From Eremophila alpestris peregrina (taxonomy: Eukaryota > Chordata > Aves > Passeriformes > Alaudidae), in contig WMCF01000059.1 in the NCBI GenBank assembly GCA_009792885.1, positions 2,065,806 through 2,129,805 on the forward strand: a stretch of 64,000 nucleotides of DNA. The letters run 5' to 3'. The position numbers were made by a program, and so were the translations under genes. This document shows, in pieces, positions 62,601-64,000 of the stretch. Below the pieces are notes generated by a model that ran no database searches, was not told where the DNA came from, and was given only the letters and a program-made list of their open reading frames with translations. Every line of letters starts with the position of its first letter. Positions within the stretch are counted from its first letter, which is position 1.

Positions 62601-63607
62601 AAAACAGCTAAAATTATTTTAAAGGCAAAGCAACCTGCTTCTGTTGGAAGGATACCCAATTTTAAGTCAAATATATACATTATTGTAATTCAGCCTTTTC
62701 TGGGGCAGAAATTTAAGTGCAGTATTACTGTGGAGAGCAGAGAGCAACCTTCAGCCTCACAACAACTACTCATTTAAATTATTACTGAAAATGCTTGGTT
62801 TTCTTTATGTGATCTCATAGCTCAATGAAAGAACCTATTGTAACACTGATATGCAAGTAGGGAAAAATGCAAAATAACACATCTACAGCAGCCTAAATGT
62901 GTCATCATTTCAACTTCTTTTACAGGTGTTAATCACAGAACATGGTGATCTGGGCAATGGCAGATTTTTAGACCCAAGAAACAAGCTTTCTTTTAAGTTT
63001 GATCACTTAAGGAAAGAAGCAAGTGATCCCCAGCCCGAGGACACAGAATCAGCTTTAAAACAATGGAGAGATGCCTGTGACAGTGCCCTGAGAGCCTATG
63101 TCAAAGATCATTACCCCAATGGCTTCTGCACTGTTGAGTATCCATCTGGTTCCTCTGAAAGTGAAGTGCTCTGAGGCAGGCAGTCCAGAGTGTGACTGAG
63201 TGTATCAGAGCTGTTGGGATTCTGCCTCCTCACTGGCATTTTGGCTAAATTTGGGGTGGCATGTTGAGAGAGGGTGCAGCTGTCTGGGTGTGCACACAGA
63301 GGTGAAGATGAGGGAGGCCTTTCTCACAGGCATGACTGGCAGGCAGCTTTTGTCACACCTAGGGGTGATAAAACAGCTGCCAGGGGAGGTATGGGGCAGT
63401 GTGACTGTGTGGGGCATGTTCCCAGGGATGCACCACCACAGCAGCCTGCACCCTGCTGCCAGGAACAGACATTTAAGAATGCCTTTCCTTAGCTCTTGGG
63501 CCTTTTTAACTCTTTTTCTAAATACAGGTTTATGGTAAATCTATAGATGGACAGCAGACAATTATTGCCTGTATTGAGAGCCACCAGTTTCAGCCCAAAA
63601 ACTTCTG
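56661..63607 (+). CDS. CAPZA1: CAPZA1, F-actin capping protein alpha subunit (5' part, runs off window)
   Basis: Exons 56661-56699, 60409-60472, 60716-60767, 61572-61635, 62926-63132 and 63528-63607 join in phase to 168 codons plus two bases. The frame begins [13 protein letters not shown] and continues [40 protein letters not shown] and [15 protein letters not shown] to [11 protein letters not shown]. This matches CapZ alpha closely; the human protein is 286 aa, so the last 118 or so residues, including the actin-binding C-terminal tentacle, lie beyond the window. The heterodimer with CAPZB caps filament barbed ends. CAPZA1 rather than CAPZA2 is inferred from synteny with WNT2B and ST7L; the proteins alone are too similar to decide. 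Confidence 0.95.
56901..57033. repeat. 19-bp minisatellite, seven copies
   Basis: GCCTTCCGATTTCCTCGTT is repeated exactly seven times at 19-bp spacing; copies 3 and 6 carry CTGAT in place of CCGAT. A near-perfect young array. Confidence 0.95.
57120..57290 (+). mobile_element. CR1 3' tail, sense
   Basis: GGCTGCCCAGGGGGTGGTGG, AGTCCCCATCCCTGGTCATG and TGATCTTGAAGGTCTTTCCC with CCGAAATGATTTT. Confidence 0.75.
57776..58105 (+). mobile_element. CR1 fragment, sense
   Basis: GTGCCCAGAGCAGCTGGGGC, CCTGGATCCCTGACAGTGCC, GGAGCACCCTGGGATAATGG and CTTTAAGGTCCCTTCCAACC, with GATTCTGTGATT at the end. About 330 bp long. Confidence 0.85.
60133..60258 (-). mobile_element. CR1 3' tail, antisense
   Basis: GAATCCCAGAGTGGTTTGGG, GAAAGGGACCTTGAAGATGA and GCTGCTCCAAGCCCTGGCC, ending 150 bp before CAPZA1 exon 2. 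Confidence 0.85.
60409..60472 (+). CDS. CAPZA1: CAPZA1 coding exon 2
   Basis: Residues 14-34: [20 protein letters not shown] and N. Acceptor TTGTTGTAG, donor GTAAGC, phase 1 out. Confidence 0.96.
60716..60767 (+). CDS. CAPZA1: CAPZA1 coding exon 3
   Basis: Residues 35-51: [17 protein letters not shown] and two bases of His. Acceptor TTTCTCCTCCAG, donor GTGAGT. Short 52-nt exon. Confidence 0.96.
60768..61571 (+). other. CAPZA1: CAPZA1 intron 3
   Basis: 0.8 kb, AT-rich, includes a short CAG run near 60989-61003. No exon recognised. Confidence 0.9.
61572..61635 (+). CDS. CAPZA1: CAPZA1 coding exon 4
   Basis: Residues 52-73: [20 protein letters not shown], then DQ. Acceptor CCTCAACAG, donor GTGAGA, phase 0 out. 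Confidence 0.96.
61636..62925 (+). other. CAPZA1: CAPZA1 intron 4
   Basis: 1.3 kb, GTGAGA to TTTTACAG. AT-rich, nothing recognised. Confidence 0.9.
62926..63132 (+). CDS. CAPZA1: CAPZA1 coding exon 5
   Basis: Residues 74-142: [20 protein letters not shown], then [20 protein letters not shown] and a variable [10 protein letters not shown] region before [12 protein letters not shown]. The end at ACT is fixed by the phase and by family sequence (FCT-VY). The donor is the unusual GTTGAG. Confidence 0.93.
63528..63607 (+). CDS. CAPZA1: CAPZA1 coding exon 6
   Basis: Residues 143-168 plus two bases: [20 protein letters not shown], then FQPKNF. Acceptor CTAAATACAG, donor GTAAGA. No following exon was seen before the window ends. 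Confidence 0.95.
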
Positions 63608-64000
63608 GTAAGATTATTTCAACACAGTGTGTCTTCTCCCTTTGCCTGGTTCCTCAAACCAGCCCATCCTCTAGCTCTGGCACAGTCTGAAGGACAGGGA
63701 GTTTTGGGCTTCCCAAGGAGTTCTTTTCTTTCTGTAGTCTGTTTTCCTTGCAGCCCCCTTGACACTTTCCAGTGACCTATCCAGAGGAAAAGGCATTAGC
63801 AGAGCTGGATAGATACTCCTTTACATCTCTGGAGCTTCTTTGTACTGAAGCTGCATTATATTTAATGCAGAAATTTAACTCCATGCCACCTAAAGCACTA
63901 AATGTGGTATTGGTGACAACATCAGAAACAACTTGCTCATTAATTTGGGTTTTTTTTGCTGTTAGAGCTCCCTGGAAATAGTTTTTCATGCTTTGATTGC
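63608..64000 (+). other. CAPZA1: CAPZA1 intron 6 (start only)
   Basis: No exon beginning with the expected NGRW continuation is visible. The gene continues to the right. Confidence 0.85.

Noticed and set aside
63133..63174. CAPZA1 ending at the TGA at 63172-63174
   Set aside because: The frame past ACT is intronic; exon 6 at 63528 continues the family sequence in phase. It could exist only as intron retention.

Overview
The window reads as bird nuclear DNA. Three vertebrate genes can be rebuilt exon by exon: WNT2B (+, coding 10855-28236), ST7L (-, coding 56084-34686) and the first six coding exons of CAPZA1 (+, from 56661, running off the right edge). This is the vertebrate WNT2B-ST7L-CAPZA1 block, paralogous to WNT2-ST7-CAPZA2. 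Compact introns, many short CR1 retroposon tails on both strands, GC-rich minisatellites and N gaps point to an avian microchromosome. The species cannot be named from the sequence.

Layout. 1-10854 is gene-free flank with three GC-rich tandem arrays, one CR1 tail and, from about 9990, the CpG island of the WNT2B promoter. WNT2B has five coding exons (385 aa) and a 10.7-kb first intron with two minisatellites broken by Ns. Its fourth intron carries two LTR-like elements, then a tandem array in which the 3' splice site plus the first 37 nt of exon 5 are repeated eight more times. 28237-34685 holds the two convergent 3' ends (WNT2B and ST7L UTRs) and no other gene that I can see. ST7L has fifteen coding exons (573 aa). 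The 576 bp between the ST7L and CAPZA1 start codons form a CpG-rich bidirectional promoter that looks internally duplicated and is studded with ATGGCGG (YY1-type) motifs.

Roles. WNT2B is a secreted lipid-modified Wnt ligand, ST7L a multi-pass membrane protein of the ST7 family, and CAPZA1 the alpha subunit of the actin capping protein. They share a locus, not a pathway that the sequence shows.

The most unusual object is the decoy-acceptor array 26385-28043. Every unit offers a 3' splice site in the correct phase for WNT2B exon 4. Each leads within about 33 codons to a stop, predicting Wnt2b forms that lack 10 of the 11 cysteines of the last exon. The array has an exact 555-bp higher-order period and ends in the authentic exon 5.
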